From Phycisphaerales bacterium (GTDB taxonomy: Bacteria; Planctomycetota; Phycisphaerae; Phycisphaerales; SM1A02), in the NCBI GenBank assembly GCA_022446795.1, contig JAKVBX010000001.1, positions 458,314 through 522,313 on the forward strand: DNA of 64,000 nucleotides. The letters are read 5' to 3'. Shown in pieces: positions 9,629 to 18,777 of the stretch. Both the position numbers and the translations under genes were made by a program. The notes beneath the pieces were generated by a model that saw only the letters and a list, made by a program, of their open reading frames with translations, did no database searches and was not told the origin of the DNA. The first letter of the stretch is position 1. Each line of letters opens with the position of its first letter.

Positions 9629-10936
9629 ATGGGTGATCTTTGGGCCCAACAGAAGGCGGATCGACTGGCACAGGCCAAGCCCCTTGCCGACCGCATGAGA
9701 CCGACCACGCTCGATGAGGTGGTCGGGCAGGCCCATGTTCTGGGACCAGGAACCCTGCTTCACCGGATGATCACCGCGGATCGGATGGGCTCGATCCTCC
9801 TCTGGGGACCGCCCGGAACCGGCAAGACAACCATTGCCGCCCTGGTCGCCAAGCACACCGGCCGGACGTTCGTCTCGACGAATGCCTCCATGATCGGCGT
9901 CCGAGAGATCCGGGACGTCATCGACCAGTCCTGTCGACGAATCCAGGAGGGTGGCACCGGGACGATCCTGTTCCTGGACGAAATTCATCGCTTCGCGAGG
10001 AACCAGCAGGACGTTCTCCTGGGTGATGTCGAACGGGGTGTCCTGACACTGATCGGCGCCACCACCGAGAACCCCTGGTACGCAGTCAACTCGGCCCTGG
10101 CCAGTCGATCCACCGTGTTCCAACTGGAGTCGCTGTCGGAAGACGACATCATCACGCTGCTGCAACGCGCGCTCGAGACCGATGCCCTGGTCCGAGCACG
10201 CAAGCCACGGGTCAGTGACGATGCCCTCGCGACCTGGGCTACGCGATGCGACGGCGATGCCAGGCGAGCCCTGAACGCGCTGGAGGTTGCCGTCCTGGGG
10301 CATTCCTCCGACGAACCACTGGTCATCGGCGTTGACGAAGCGGCCCAGTCCATCCAGGCCAAGGCCCTGCGGTACGACCGGGCCGGCGATGCTCACTACG
10401 ACCACATCAGCGCGCTGATCAAGGCGATTCGCGGCTCGGATCCCGATGCGGCGATCCACTGGCTGGCCGTGATGCTCTCCTCTGGCGAAGACCCCCGCTT
10501 CATCTGCCGCCGGCTGGCCATCCTCGCCTCCGAGGACATCGGGCTGGCCTCACCACAGGCGATCCAGATGGCCGCCGCCGCGTGGATGGTGACGGAACGC
10601 ATCGGCATGCCCGAGTGCCAGCTGACCCTCTCGGAGCTGGTGCTCTACCTGGCCACCTGTCCCAAGTCGAATGCGTCGGCCCAGGCTATCTGGCAGGCCA
10701 TGGCGGATGTCCGCGAGGAACGGTCCATCAGCGTTCCCGATGCGCTTCGAAGCGGCCACGATCCCACTCACGATGCCTCGGGCGACTGCTACGTCAACCC
10801 ACACCATGATCCCGAGTCGGCGGAGTCACAGGACTACCTGGGAGAAGCCAAGGTCTACTATCGACCGGGAACCGAGGGGTTTGAAACCGAGATCAGCCGC
10901 CGCCTGCAGGAGGATCGCCCCGATGACTCCGCCTGA
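9629..10936 (+). CDS. rarA: Replication-associated recombination protein A (AAA ATPase)
   Basis: A 435-residue MgsA/WRNIP1-family AAA+ ATPase acting at stalled replication forks. Walker A GPPGTGKTT is at residues 60-68, Walker B LFLDEIHRF near 116-123, sensor I in TLIGATTENP, and the conserved RYDRAGDAHYDHISALIKAIRGSDPDAA block follows. The C-terminal region with YLGEAKVYYRPG and GFETEI is typical. The ATG overlaps by 14 bases into the next gene at its 3' end. A TAGTAT box ends six bases before the start codon, so the transcript may be almost leaderless. Confidence 0.95.
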   Translation: MGDLWAQQKADRLAQAKPLADRMRPTTLDEVVGQAHVLGPGTLLHRMITADRMGSILLWGPPGTGKTTIAALVAKHTGRTFVSTNASMIGVREIRDVIDQSCRRIQEGGTGTILFLDEIHRFARNQQDVLLGDVERGVLTLIGATTENPWYAVNSALASRSTVFQLESLSEDDIITLLQRALETDALVRARKPRVSDDALATWATRCDGDARRALNALEVAVLGHSSDEPLVIGVDEAAQSIQAKALRYDRAGDAHYDHISALIKAIRGSDPDAAIHWLAVMLSSGEDPRFICRRLAILASEDIGLASPQAIQMAAAAWMVTERIGMPECQLTLSELVLYLATCPKSNASAQAIWQAMADVREERSISVPDALRSGHDPTHDASGDCYVNPHHDPESAESQDYLGEAKVYYRPGTEGFETEISRRLQEDRPDDSA

Positions 10937-11489
10937 CACGAAGGCCCAACTTCGCCACGAGATCTCAAGACGGATCGAACGCCTGACTGAGGATCAGCGC
11001 GAGTCCGCATCGCGGCTGCTCTGCCAGCGGCTGGATCAGGCGACCGCGGCGTTCGATGGCATCATCATGGCCTTCCTCCCGATACCCGATGAGATCGACC
11101 TGCTGCCATTTCTTCGCAGCCGGATCGACCGCGGCATCGCCGTCCCGATCGTGGATTGGAATGCCCGGACCATGCAGGCCGGAAGACTCCACGGCCTGGC
11201 AAAGAGTGACCTTCAGGCCGATCGGCATGGCCTGCAGGTTCCAGTGCAACACGCCATCGTTCCGAAAGATGAGATCGGTCTCGTGCTCGTGCCGGGCGTC
11301 GCCTTCGATCGATCAGGACACCGCCTCGGCCGCGGAGGTGGCTTCTATGACCGCTTCCTGTCAGGCCGATCCCCCGCCACGATCGGCGTGGGTTTTGATG
11401 AACAACTCGTCGACGCTGTCCCCATGGACAACTGGGACCGATCAGTCGACCGGGTCCTCACGCCATCGAATGACTTCGACGGCACTTGA
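10923..11489 (+). CDS. ygfA: 5-formyltetrahydrofolate cyclo-ligase
   Basis: A 188-residue enzyme converting 5-formyl-THF to 5,10-methenyl-THF with ATP. The start at 10923 lies inside the end of rarA (14-base overlap) behind GGAGG, giving MTPPDTKAQLRHEISRR. The family motifs are FLPIPDEIDLLPFL, VPGVAFDRSGHRLGRGGGFYDRFL and the C-terminal VGFDEQLVDAVP. The length is typical. It shares the transcript with rarA. It also shares a folate theme with folP across the divergent promoter, though a functional link is only inference. Confidence 0.93.
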   Translation: MTPPDTKAQLRHEISRRIERLTEDQRESASRLLCQRLDQATAAFDGIIMAFLPIPDEIDLLPFLRSRIDRGIAVPIVDWNARTMQAGRLHGLAKSDLQADRHGLQVPVQHAIVPKDEIGLVLVPGVAFDRSGHRLGRGGGFYDRFLSGRSPATIGVGFDEQLVDAVPMDNWDRSVDRVLTPSNDFDGT

Positions 11490-11500
11490 TAGCACTGCGT

Positions 11501-12703
11501 TCACTGCCGGACGTCGACGGTGCTGACACCCTCGGCCAGGACGGCATAGACCATGTCGATCTCACCATCACGAAGCCGTATGCAGCCCATCGAGGCGTCG
11601 GTGCCGATCGTGTCGGGCTCAATCGTGCCGTGGATGCCGAAACTCCGCTCGTCCCGGTTGGTGGGATCGAGCCCGGCCAGGCCCAGCCAGTACTCACCGA
11701 GGGGGTTGTCAGGATCGTCCGCGGGATAGAACTCACCCGTCTGGGGATTGACCCAGGTGGGATTGACGACCTTGCGACCCTTCTTCACTTTGAACCTCCC
11801 AAGTGGTGTCGAGTCATGAGCCCCCAACCCGACCTCGTATGAGCGGACGAACACCCGCTCTGGCCCCTCGCCCATGTACAGGTCCATTCGATGCGTCGCC
11901 TTGTCGACCTCGGCATGGAATGGCCCGCGAACGAGCTTGATGGACTGGCCGACCCGGAGGCTCTCGGGACGAGCCATGCCGTTGACATATTGCAACAGAC
12001 GCCAGTCAACTTCAAGGTCCTGCGTGCTGACAATCCGGGAAAGGGAGTCACCCGGCCGCACTTCGTAACTGACCGCCCACGTGTCCTCGGGGTAGACGCG
12101 TGGCCCGAATACGAGTTCTTCGTTGATCTGCCCGAGCATCATCCGGGCATCGGAGGCCTCGAGACCCCTGACCGCATCGCTGTCGATCGCCTGGGTCAGC
12201 AGGGCCCGTGCCTCAACCAGCCGACCCTGGGCAACCAGGCCCTCGGCCAGGCCCAGCGGTCCACTCCCGGTGGGCGCTGGACGAGCTGGTGGTGGTGTCG
12301 TCGACCAATCGGCGACCTCTGCTGGTGGCGTCGTCTCGATGGGCTCAATTGGCTCCGCCGGCTCGACCCGTTCGTTCACGATCGGATCCGGGGTCCACTG
12401 CGGCAGGTCGATGACCGGGTTGTCTTCAATCGGCGGTGCCGGGGGGATGGCCCGGCGAGTGGCCAGGCTCGTTTCCTCGCGACGATCCTCGATGATTGGC
12501 GGTGGTTCTGGTGCCAGCGTGGCCTGCGTGTTCTCGTCGGCCTGCGTCGGCGCAGGGCTCCCCCAACCGAAGGCCAACCAGACACCAAGGCCCACGATCA
12601 CCACAATGGCGACCAGGGCGGCTGGGCCGCGGCGGCGGCGCTTGCGACGATAGACGTACCGCCCGCGTACCGGGCTCGACTGCATCTGGCTTGGAAGGGC
12701 CAT
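11501..12703 (-). CDS. L,D-transpeptidase with LysM domain, membrane-anchored
   Basis: A 400-residue envelope protein. AGGAG six bases before the ATG at 12703 supports that start (MALPSQMQSS) over an upstream one. A basic stretch (YRRKRRRRG) precedes one membrane helix (about residues 27-45), then a Pro-rich linker and a repeat-like helical segment. A LysM domain follows (YEVRPGDSLSRI ... LRVGQSIKLV), then a YkuD catalytic domain. The catalytic signature is HGT (His358) and SMGCIRL (Cys374). The enzyme would form 3-3 crosslinks or attach proteins to peptidoglycan, and LysM would hold it at the wall. A TATAGA box at 12739-12734 could be its -10. It converges with ygfA, 11 bases apart. Confidence 0.92.
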   Translation of the reverse strand: MALPSQMQSSPVRGRYVYRRKRRRRGPAALVAIVVIVGLGVWLAFGWGSPAPTQADENTQATLAPEPPPIIEDRREETSLATRRAIPPAPPIEDNPVIDLPQWTPDPIVNERVEPAEPIEPIETTPPAEVADWSTTPPPARPAPTGSGPLGLAEGLVAQGRLVEARALLTQAIDSDAVRGLEASDARMMLGQINEELVFGPRVYPEDTWAVSYEVRPGDSLSRIVSTQDLEVDWRLLQYVNGMARPESLRVGQSIKLVRGPFHAEVDKATHRMDLYMGEGPERVFVRSYEVGLGAHDSTPLGRFKVKKGRKVVNPTWVNPQTGEFYPADDPDNPLGEYWLGLAGLDPTNRDERSFGIHGTIEPDTIGTDASMGCIRLRDGEIDMVYAVLAEGVSTVDVRQ

Positions 12704-12833
12704 CCTGTACTCCTGCCTCAAGAACGGGTGGAGTCTATACCGTCCCACCCCCAGGGGGTTCATCGACCCAAGTGCCTGTGGATCAACAGGGGAGAGCGTC
12801 TGAGGCGTCGCCAGGAGAGCGGCGTTGGCCCCC

Positions 12834-14351
12834 CTAGAACATCAACTGGAGCTGGCTGCGGACGAGGAACTGGGCGTGATGGTTGTCCGGATCCGTCCGC
12901 CAGCCCGTCTGCTCGATGTTCATGAAGGCCGTGATGGGGTCGAAGGAGACGCCGAAATCGGTCGTCCACTTGACGTCCTGGCCGTCGATGTACCAGTTGA
13001 CGCCCGCCGTCAGGATCGAGACGCCCTGGGTATCGAATCCATCGTTGCCATCGGGGTCTGCCAGGTCCTGGTTGAAGGGCCCACCCATCTCGTAGCGGGT
13101 GTAGATCTCCCACTTGGGATCGACATACACGCTGCCCTGGACGACCATGCCCCAGTAGTCGATGCTGTTGATATTCCCGCTGGTGTCCGGGTTCACCTGC
13201 CGTTCGTAGACGAACGACGCGAACGCCGAGGCCCCGCCGAAGTCCATCGAGACGTCCGCGGTGACACCGTAGAGCGACCCCTTCACCACGTCGACACTGC
13301 GGTCCCGCTCCTGGGACTGCCCGTGGCCCGCGACGCCGATCATCATGCCGAACTCTTCGTGGGTCGGGCTCGTGAACTGCTTGAACTGCTCCCACTCACC
13401 GTGAAGCAGCCACTCGAGGCGGCCTGTCACCGCCCACTCGGTATCCGGTACGTAGGCGGCCCAGGGCGGCACGATGAAGTCGGCGCTGCGGAATGAGAAC
13501 AGCGCCGCGCTGCCATCGGTGTAGGCAACCTGGGTCCGGACCGGACCGAAGTACGTATCCAGCTCAACACCCATCGAGCGGCCCAGGCCGAATCGATAGT
13601 CGATGAGCGATCGGTCCACGGCCAACTGCAGGCCTTCGTAGACCAGGAACTCACGGGTGAATGGCAGCTTGAACAGTCCGGCCTTGACCGCGATGTTTTC
13701 GGTCAGGCGCTGACGCGCCCAGGCCTCGTAGAGCCGGGAGCCGAATCGCTGGAAGTTCTGGCTGATCTGGTAGGGATCGAGGCGTCCGAACCCCATTTCG
13801 ATGAAGTAATCCGTGTCGTTGAAAACGTGACCGCCCAGGTTCATCCGGGTCGTCGTGTTCTCAAAGCCATACCGCGTGTTGTCCTGGTCGAGCACCTGGC
13901 CCTCGTCGCCATTGAGGATGTTGACCATCAGGCGGGTCTGCATCAGGGCACCGATCTTCAGCCGAAACCGACCATCAGCGCTGGCCAGGAAGAAGCCATC
14001 CGACCATCCTGCCATGAGGCCGCTGCCCATCAGGCTTGCCCGGGTATCGGCATCCGCCAGGACGTCCTGGACGAGTTCCTTGATGTCTTCCGCTCGCTGC
14101 TCGGTCAACCAGTCACGCGTCGCATCGGCGTGGAGAAAGTCGATCTCCTCACGCATCTGCTCGTTCTCGCGACGGATTTCGTCGTTCTGCCCTCGAAGTT
14201 CATCCAGCTGACGCCGGATGTCCTCGATGTCGACGCCGGAGACCCCGGTGGCGTCATCCGCCATGGCGGGTGACCAGGCGACAAGACCGCCCAGCACCAG
14301 GACGATGGTGGACAGGATGGGATTCAGGCCAGCGGGTATTCGAACCGGCAT
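12834..14351 (-). CDS. Outer-membrane porin (OprO/P-like) with N-terminal coiled coil
   Basis: A 505-residue protein. A signal peptide ends near AMA-DD (residue 31). It is followed by a heptad-rich helix (about 43-75), a conserved segment starting DWLTEQRAEDI and ending DADTRASL (80-107), and a beta-barrel to the C-terminal Phe (QLQLMF), the usual BAM recognition end. Barrel strands such as RFRLKIGALMQTRL and YFIEMGFGRLDPYQ resemble phosphate-selective porins O and P. Substrate specificity is not visible. The downstream neighbour is the L,D-transpeptidase. Its paralogue lies immediately upstream, separated from it by a terminator, so the two are probably transcribed separately. TACACT about 45 bases upstream may be the -10. 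Confidence 0.85.
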   Translation of the reverse strand: MPVRIPAGLNPILSTIVLVLGGLVAWSPAMADDATGVSGVDIEDIRRQLDELRGQNDEIRRENEQMREEIDFLHADATRDWLTEQRAEDIKELVQDVLADADTRASLMGSGLMAGWSDGFFLASADGRFRLKIGALMQTRLMVNILNGDEGQVLDQDNTRYGFENTTTRMNLGGHVFNDTDYFIEMGFGRLDPYQISQNFQRFGSRLYEAWARQRLTENIAVKAGLFKLPFTREFLVYEGLQLAVDRSLIDYRFGLGRSMGVELDTYFGPVRTQVAYTDGSAALFSFRSADFIVPPWAAYVPDTEWAVTGRLEWLLHGEWEQFKQFTSPTHEEFGMMIGVAGHGQSQERDRSVDVVKGSLYGVTADVSMDFGGASAFASFVYERQVNPDTSGNINSIDYWGMVVQGSVYVDPKWEIYTRYEMGGPFNQDLADPDGNDGFDTQGVSILTAGVNWYIDGQDVKWTTDFGVSFDPITAFMNIEQTGWRTDPDNHHAQFLVRSQLQLMF

Positions 14352-14439
14352 GGGTGCAAGGCTCCGAGCGGGGGCCGATCTCTACTGCGAGCAGTGTATC
14401 CAGCCGACTGCTCTCGCGTCGGAACCTGGACAAAAGACA

Positions 14440-14465
14440 CCGGCCGACCCCGAGGGGTCGGCCGG
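14440..14465 (-). terminator. Rho-independent terminator of the upstream porin
   Basis: An 11-bp perfect GC stem (14440-14450 with 14455-14465, loop CGAG) lies 41 bases after the 616-aa porin stop. On the minus strand it is followed by a T-rich stretch (GTCTTTTG), so it should end that transcript before the second porin gene. Confidence 0.85.
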
Positions 14466-14506
14466 CGCGAACATCGAGAGATGTAACTGGGTTGTGGCCA
14501 GTTAAC

Positions 14507-16357
14507 TCAGAAGAAGAGCTGCAGCTGCGTACGCAGCAGCCACTCTCCACCATTGTCGCCCGAAGGCAGCCAGTTGGTGTAACCGTAGCCGGAACCAAGG
14601 GCGACGACCTGGCTGAAGGACCAGCTCCAGTCGAGGCTCAGCTTGGCATTGTTGCCGGCGAGGTAGTAGTTGGCACCGAAGGTGAGCATGTTGAGCTCGT
14701 CGCTGCTCCCGTAGGTCTGGGAGTAGGACGGGTCAAGCCACTGGTAGCGGCCGTACAGCTCGACATCGTCAGTGACGTAGAAGCCACCGCTGACCTCGAA
14801 GCCCCACGGGTTGTTGTTGCCGGACTCACGCTGATCACCAACGGAGATCGAGCCCATGACATTCCAACCACCCATGTCGACAGACAGGTCACCCGTGACC
14901 ATCCAGTTGCTCCGGCTGGTGAACGGGAAGAGGCTGTCGTCAGAATCCAAGTAGGCAGCACCGACACCGGCGAGGATACCCATCTCTTCGCCAGGCATGG
15001 AGCTGATCTCGTTGAACTGATCCCAGGTACCACCGAGGAGGACCTCGGCGCGACCGGAGAAGGCGTACTCGGCAGCATTGGTGTAGTAGGCACCATTGGT
15101 GGCAGAACCGAAGTCCTGGCCAGCGTTGGAGTACATCGCATTGACGCGGAACATGTCAGTCTGCCAGTTGACCTTCACACCATTGGTGATGGAGGACGTG
15201 GCCCAGAAGTAGGTGTAGAGCGAACGCTCGATGGCCTGCTGGTACTCAGCATTGACCATGAAGCCACGCATCACGTCGTACTTCTGACGACCGATCTGAA
15301 CGCTGAACTCGTCGTTGAACTTGATGCCGGCATAAGCCCACTCAAGAACGCCGTCGGAGATGCCCGGCTGGGGCGTCGCAGCGGCAACACCGGTGGGGCT
15401 GAACGCGCCAGTTCCACCAAGAGTCGTTGCGGTCAGTGCATTCACGGACTGGGCCGACTGGTTGTACGGCGACCAATCCAGACGCATGTTGTAGTAGTAG
15501 TCCTCGGCGACGACACCAGAAAGGTTGATCGCAGCACGAGTCGTCTCGAAGCCATTGTTCGTGTGGTTGCCGTACTCGAACGGGAAACCAAAGCCAGTGC
15601 TGAAGGCACCAGGCTCAGCGTAGACCACCTGGCCCGTCGGCATGACGTAGTAGTCACCGACTGAGTAGGACAGGCCCGGAAGAGTTCCGGCGGGGACCGG
15701 CGTGATGCCCGGAAGCACCGTGCCGAAGTTGACTGCACCCGGGATGTTCAGGACCGGGACGCCACCAACAGCACCGAGACCGGCGGCGTTGGGAACGACG
15801 GTTCCGTCATAGCGGGTGTTGGTTCCGGTGATCGCACCGTTGTAGGAAGCGACCGGGGCATTGAACGGAACGGCATTGGGGAAGACACCCGTGGCCGTCG
15901 GATTGTTCGGCCAGTTGGGGGAGGGACGCAGGGTGTTGGTTGCCAAGGCGTTTGCCAGGGCGGCGCCCGTCAGGGGGGTGTTGCGGGTCTCATTGCGGCT
16001 GAGAACCCAGCGATTCTGCAGAAGACCGTTGATACGGAGCTTCCACTTACCGTCGGAACTCGAAATCACGAAGCCGTTGTCATAACCGGCCGACATGTTC
16101 GAGCCCTGGAGGCTGGCACGCGTGTCCGCATCAGCGAGAACGTCCTGGACGATCTCTCGGATTTCGTCGGCACGCTGCTCAGTCAGCCAGTCGGCATCCG
16201 TCTGGGCAGACAGCTCAGCGATCTTTGATTCGGCTGCTTCCAGCCGGGCCTGCATATCAGTGTTGCTGATGTCACTGGACGGCGTTGCTGCAAATGCAGC
16301 CCCCGTCAGCATGGTTGCGGTGGCTCCGAAGAGGCCTACCTTCGTCGTCAGACTCAT
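14507..16357 (-). CDS. Outer-membrane porin, larger paralogue
   Basis: A 616-residue porin-type protein. A signal peptide ends near AFA-ATPSS (residue 23), then a short coiled coil (about 34-55) and the same pre-barrel segment as the neighbouring porin (residues 56-83, DWLTEQRADEI to DADTRASL). The barrel starts WKLRINGLLQNRW and ends in Phe (QLQLFF). An insertion rich in Asn, Thr, Ala, Pro and Gly (about 115-240) is probably an external loop. AGGAG lies nine bases before the ATG. Aromatic-Gly strands in the C-terminal half are typical of barrels. Its own strong terminator and a long upstream region suggest separate, possibly high-level expression. The solute is unknown. Confidence 0.82.
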   Translation of the reverse strand: MSLTTKVGLFGATATMLTGAAFAATPSSDISNTDMQARLEAAESKIAELSAQTDADWLTEQRADEIREIVQDVLADADTRASLQGSNMSAGYDNGFVISSSDGKWKLRINGLLQNRWVLSRNETRNTPLTGAALANALATNTLRPSPNWPNNPTATGVFPNAVPFNAPVASYNGAITGTNTRYDGTVVPNAAGLGAVGGVPVLNIPGAVNFGTVLPGITPVPAGTLPGLSYSVGDYYVMPTGQVVYAEPGAFSTGFGFPFEYGNHTNNGFETTRAAINLSGVVAEDYYYNMRLDWSPYNQSAQSVNALTATTLGGTGAFSPTGVAAATPQPGISDGVLEWAYAGIKFNDEFSVQIGRQKYDVMRGFMVNAEYQQAIERSLYTYFWATSSITNGVKVNWQTDMFRVNAMYSNAGQDFGSATNGAYYTNAAEYAFSGRAEVLLGGTWDQFNEISSMPGEEMGILAGVGAAYLDSDDSLFPFTSRSNWMVTGDLSVDMGGWNVMGSISVGDQRESGNNNPWGFEVSGGFYVTDDVELYGRYQWLDPSYSQTYGSSDELNMLTFGANYYLAGNNAKLSLDWSWSFSQVVALGSGYGYTNWLPSGDNGGEWLLRTQLQLFF

Positions 16358-16839
16358 CTGTCGACACTCCTAATCTCTCGAACGCGTCGGCCGACTCCCA
16401 GCCCTGTGCGCTCTCTATGTTCGTGCCACATTCGCGACAATCCGGACCAACACGGCCCGGCACGAATGGGATCTTCGCCTATCGGCCATCCTCGGCCGAT
16501 TTGTTGAAGGCGAGATGATACCGATTTGGCCCCTGATCGCTACTCCAGGGAGCGGAAACGTCGACTTTCTTCGGTCCCCTCTTGGGTCCGGGGACCGGTT
16601 ATCAGCCTGTAAAGCATTGGAAATGGCAGTTTTATGGTTCACTGGACAAAGAACTTTCTCCAGCTTTGATGTCAGGTAATCCACCTGAGGGCCGAATCGG
16701 CCCCTCAGGGGGCCTGGATGGCGGTTTACCCCCCTCAATGGCCTGTGAGCGTGGGGCAAAAAAGATGCAAATTCTCGTCGCCGGAGCCCCCATCGGGCAG
16801 AAAATCAGGGGGCAGGCAAAGTCCTGGATCTCGAGTTGG

Positions 16840-17046
16840 TCAGGATCGCTTCATCAGCCAGGACCAGCGAGCGTAGGACAGGACCGCCCGACGCCTGGAC
16901 TGGCGGCTCATCGGCCATCGGCCGTCGGGGCCGAATGCCGTCTCTCGCCTCCAGGCCCAGTAGGTAGACCTCATTCGCCCACGCTGGCCGATCACGAGGG
17001 CCATCAACCCGAATCCGGCCTGAAAGGCCCTCAGAAGTCGATCCAT
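16840..17046 (-). CDS. Possible small basic protein, unknown
   Basis: A 68-codon frame, MDRLLRAFQAG onward, rich in Arg and Trp (TYWAWRRETAFG ... YARWSWLMKRS). GGGAGG lies 11 bases before the ATG, and a TATATATAG element about 50 bases upstream on the same strand could serve as a -10. The composition, with a short hydrophobic start then a basic aromatic tail, looks more protein-like than the other frames here. I do not recognise a family with confidence. It could still be a chance frame. Confidence 0.45.
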   Translation of the reverse strand: MDRLLRAFQAGFGLMALVIGQRGRMRSTYWAWRRETAFGPDGRWPMSRQSRRRAVLSYARWSWLMKRS

Positions 17047-17410
17047 GGCGGTTCATGCCTCCCGTGGCCCCTCGGCCACTACGTTCTATATATAGACGGG
17101 CATGCCGGTCGCGTCCAGATCGCCACGGGCCCGCACGGCCTTCTTCACTGCGGCCAGGCCAAGCCTTTTCCTGCGATGGTCCGGTGTATCGACCAACGTC
17201 ATCTGACACGTGGCCCACCGTCAATGGCATGCCATGAACACGATGTGCACGTGATTACCCTCTCGTGGTGAACGTGTTTTCGACACCGAGACACGACATT
17301 TGACCGTTACGGCAACGAGAAAACACATGCAGGTACTTGAGTCGACATTCATGCTGCGCTTACACTCAAGGACACCGGGTGTTCAACGCCCACTGCATTC
17401 CATCAATACA

Positions 17411-17447
17411 CAGGCGTCGATCGCTGCTCCGACACGATCGGCGTCTG
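17411..17447 (+). terminator. Plus-strand terminator-like hairpin with no upstream gene
   Basis: A 13-bp stem (17411-17423 with 17435-17447, 11-base loop) is followed by TTCTTTA. Two positions pair only as G-U in a plus-strand RNA and would be A-C mismatches in the minus-strand RNA, so the element belongs to a plus-strand transcript. No convincing plus-strand gene precedes it. Confidence 0.45.
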
Positions 17448-17481
17448 TTCTTTATGGAGTGAAGCGGAGTGTGTCGCTGGT

Positions 17482-18687
17482 TCAGCCAGAGCCCGCCAGG
17501 CGTGAACTGGATTCGTCCTCGCCCGGGCTGAATCGACTTCCGACCAGTCCAATCCGGCGATTGGCCCGCGAGTGCGATGGCAGAATAGTCTGCAGGGCCA
17601 GCAGAATCACAATGGCACCGAGTGATCCGGCCCAGAGCCACTGCGTCCAACCGAGGTAGACGAACAGGGACGTCATCAGCAGCAGACCAAGGGACAGCGG
17701 AATCATGCCTTCCCAGGCGAGCTTCATGAGCTGATCGAAGCGGAAGCGGGGAAGCGTCCACCGGATCATCATCCCGAAGAAGATCAACAGGAAGCACTTG
17801 CCCAGGACAATGCTGAACTGAAGCAGGATCAACCAGATGCCGCCCGCCTGTGGAAGGTCCCAGCCCGTGATCGGGTTGATCGACCAGCCGCCGAGGAACA
17901 GCGTCGTGAAGAAGGCCGCTCCGACCACGAGGTGGACATACTCGCCCATGAAGAAAAGGGCCCACTTCATGGAGGAATACTCGGTATGCCAGCCCCCGAC
18001 GAGCTCCTGCTCGGCCTCCGCCAGGTCAAAGGGCGCCCGGTTGGCCTCTGCCAGGAGACAGATGAAGAAGATCGCCGCCGCGACCGGCTGCTGGACCAGG
18101 AACCACTGGCCTTCCAGCTGCTGCGCGACGATCTGCTGGGGAAGAAGTGTCCCGGCCGCGAGGATGACGCAGAGCAGCGCCAGCCCCATGGGAATCTCGT
18201 AGGAAATCATCTGGGCCGTGGCCCGGAGGCCGCCCAGGAAGGAGTACTTGTTGTTGGAGGCCCAGCCGCCAAGCCCGACGCCATAGACCCCCAGGGAACC
18301 CGTGGCCACCAGGTAGATGACCCCGATGTTGATGTCGGCACCGATGATCGAGACCGTCCGACCATTCCCCAGTTCCAGGATGCCGGCCCATGGAATGACC
18401 ACGAATCCGATCAGGGCCACGATCGCCGTCAGGGCCGGCGCCATGATGAACATGGCCCGATCCACGCCCCGGGGCATGAATTCCTCCTTGACGAAGAGCT
18501 TCAAGCCATCCGCAAGCGGCTGCAGCAGCCCCATGGGCCCAACCCGATTGGGGCCACATCGATCCTGCACCCAGGCACAGACCTTGCGTTCCAGCAGGAT
18601 CAGGTAGGCCGCGGCCCCGAGGCACAGGTGAAGCACCACGAGAATGACGACCATCGATGCAATGAACTGGGGAACCCAAGGAGCCAT
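17482..18687 (-). CDS. nuoH: NADH-quinone oxidoreductase subunit H
   Basis: A 401-residue polytopic subunit of complex I that forms part of the quinone site. The N-terminal helix is followed by LLERKVCAWVQDRCGPNRVGPMGLLQPLADGLK, the hallmark of NuoH/ND1, and later by FDLAEAEQELVGGWHTEYSS. It is longer than the E. coli protein (about 325 residues), with an extended hydrophilic C-terminus (to SRLAGSG). It stands alone: carB lies 90 bases upstream on the same strand and no other nuo gene is within the window. A TACACT box ends nine bases before the ATG and may give it its own promoter. Confidence 0.94.
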   Translation of the reverse strand: MAPWVPQFIASMVVILVVLHLCLGAAAYLILLERKVCAWVQDRCGPNRVGPMGLLQPLADGLKLFVKEEFMPRGVDRAMFIMAPALTAIVALIGFVVIPWAGILELGNGRTVSIIGADINIGVIYLVATGSLGVYGVGLGGWASNNKYSFLGGLRATAQMISYEIPMGLALLCVILAAGTLLPQQIVAQQLEGQWFLVQQPVAAAIFFICLLAEANRAPFDLAEAEQELVGGWHTEYSSMKWALFFMGEYVHLVVGAAFFTTLFLGGWSINPITGWDLPQAGGIWLILLQFSIVLGKCFLLIFFGMMIRWTLPRFRFDQLMKLAWEGMIPLSLGLLLMTSLFVYLGWTQWLWAGSLGAIVILLALQTILPSHSRANRRIGLVGSRFSPGEDESSSRLAGSG

Positions 18688-18777
18688 GGAGGACGCAGTG
18701 TAGCCGCCCGTGGACCCACAGGAGAAGGGAAATGGAACCGACAGGGCGAGATCGTGAGCCTTGATTCCGGTTGGCCG

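Larger units (their letters stand above)
16358..17481. other. 1.1-kb intergenic region between porin and nuoH
   Basis: This is the only stretch over 300 bases without a firm gene. It holds the upstream region of the porin, including a less GC-rich part around 16600-16680. It also has a 7-bp hairpin (16573-16579 with 16590-16596), an imperfect palindrome at 16684-16709, a possible 68-codon gene at 16840-17046 (minus) and a terminator-like hairpin at 17411-17447. Longer plus-strand frames here have no start signals or recognisable protein character. Confidence 0.7.

Noticed and set aside
16684..16709. Imperfect palindrome as a terminator
   Set aside because: The loop would be too tight for the full stem and neither side has a T-run; it may be an operator at most.
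16582..17271. 229-codon plus-strand frame in the long intergenic gap
   Set aside because: No ribosome site, low-complexity composition, and it runs over palindromes and the better-supported minus-strand small frame.
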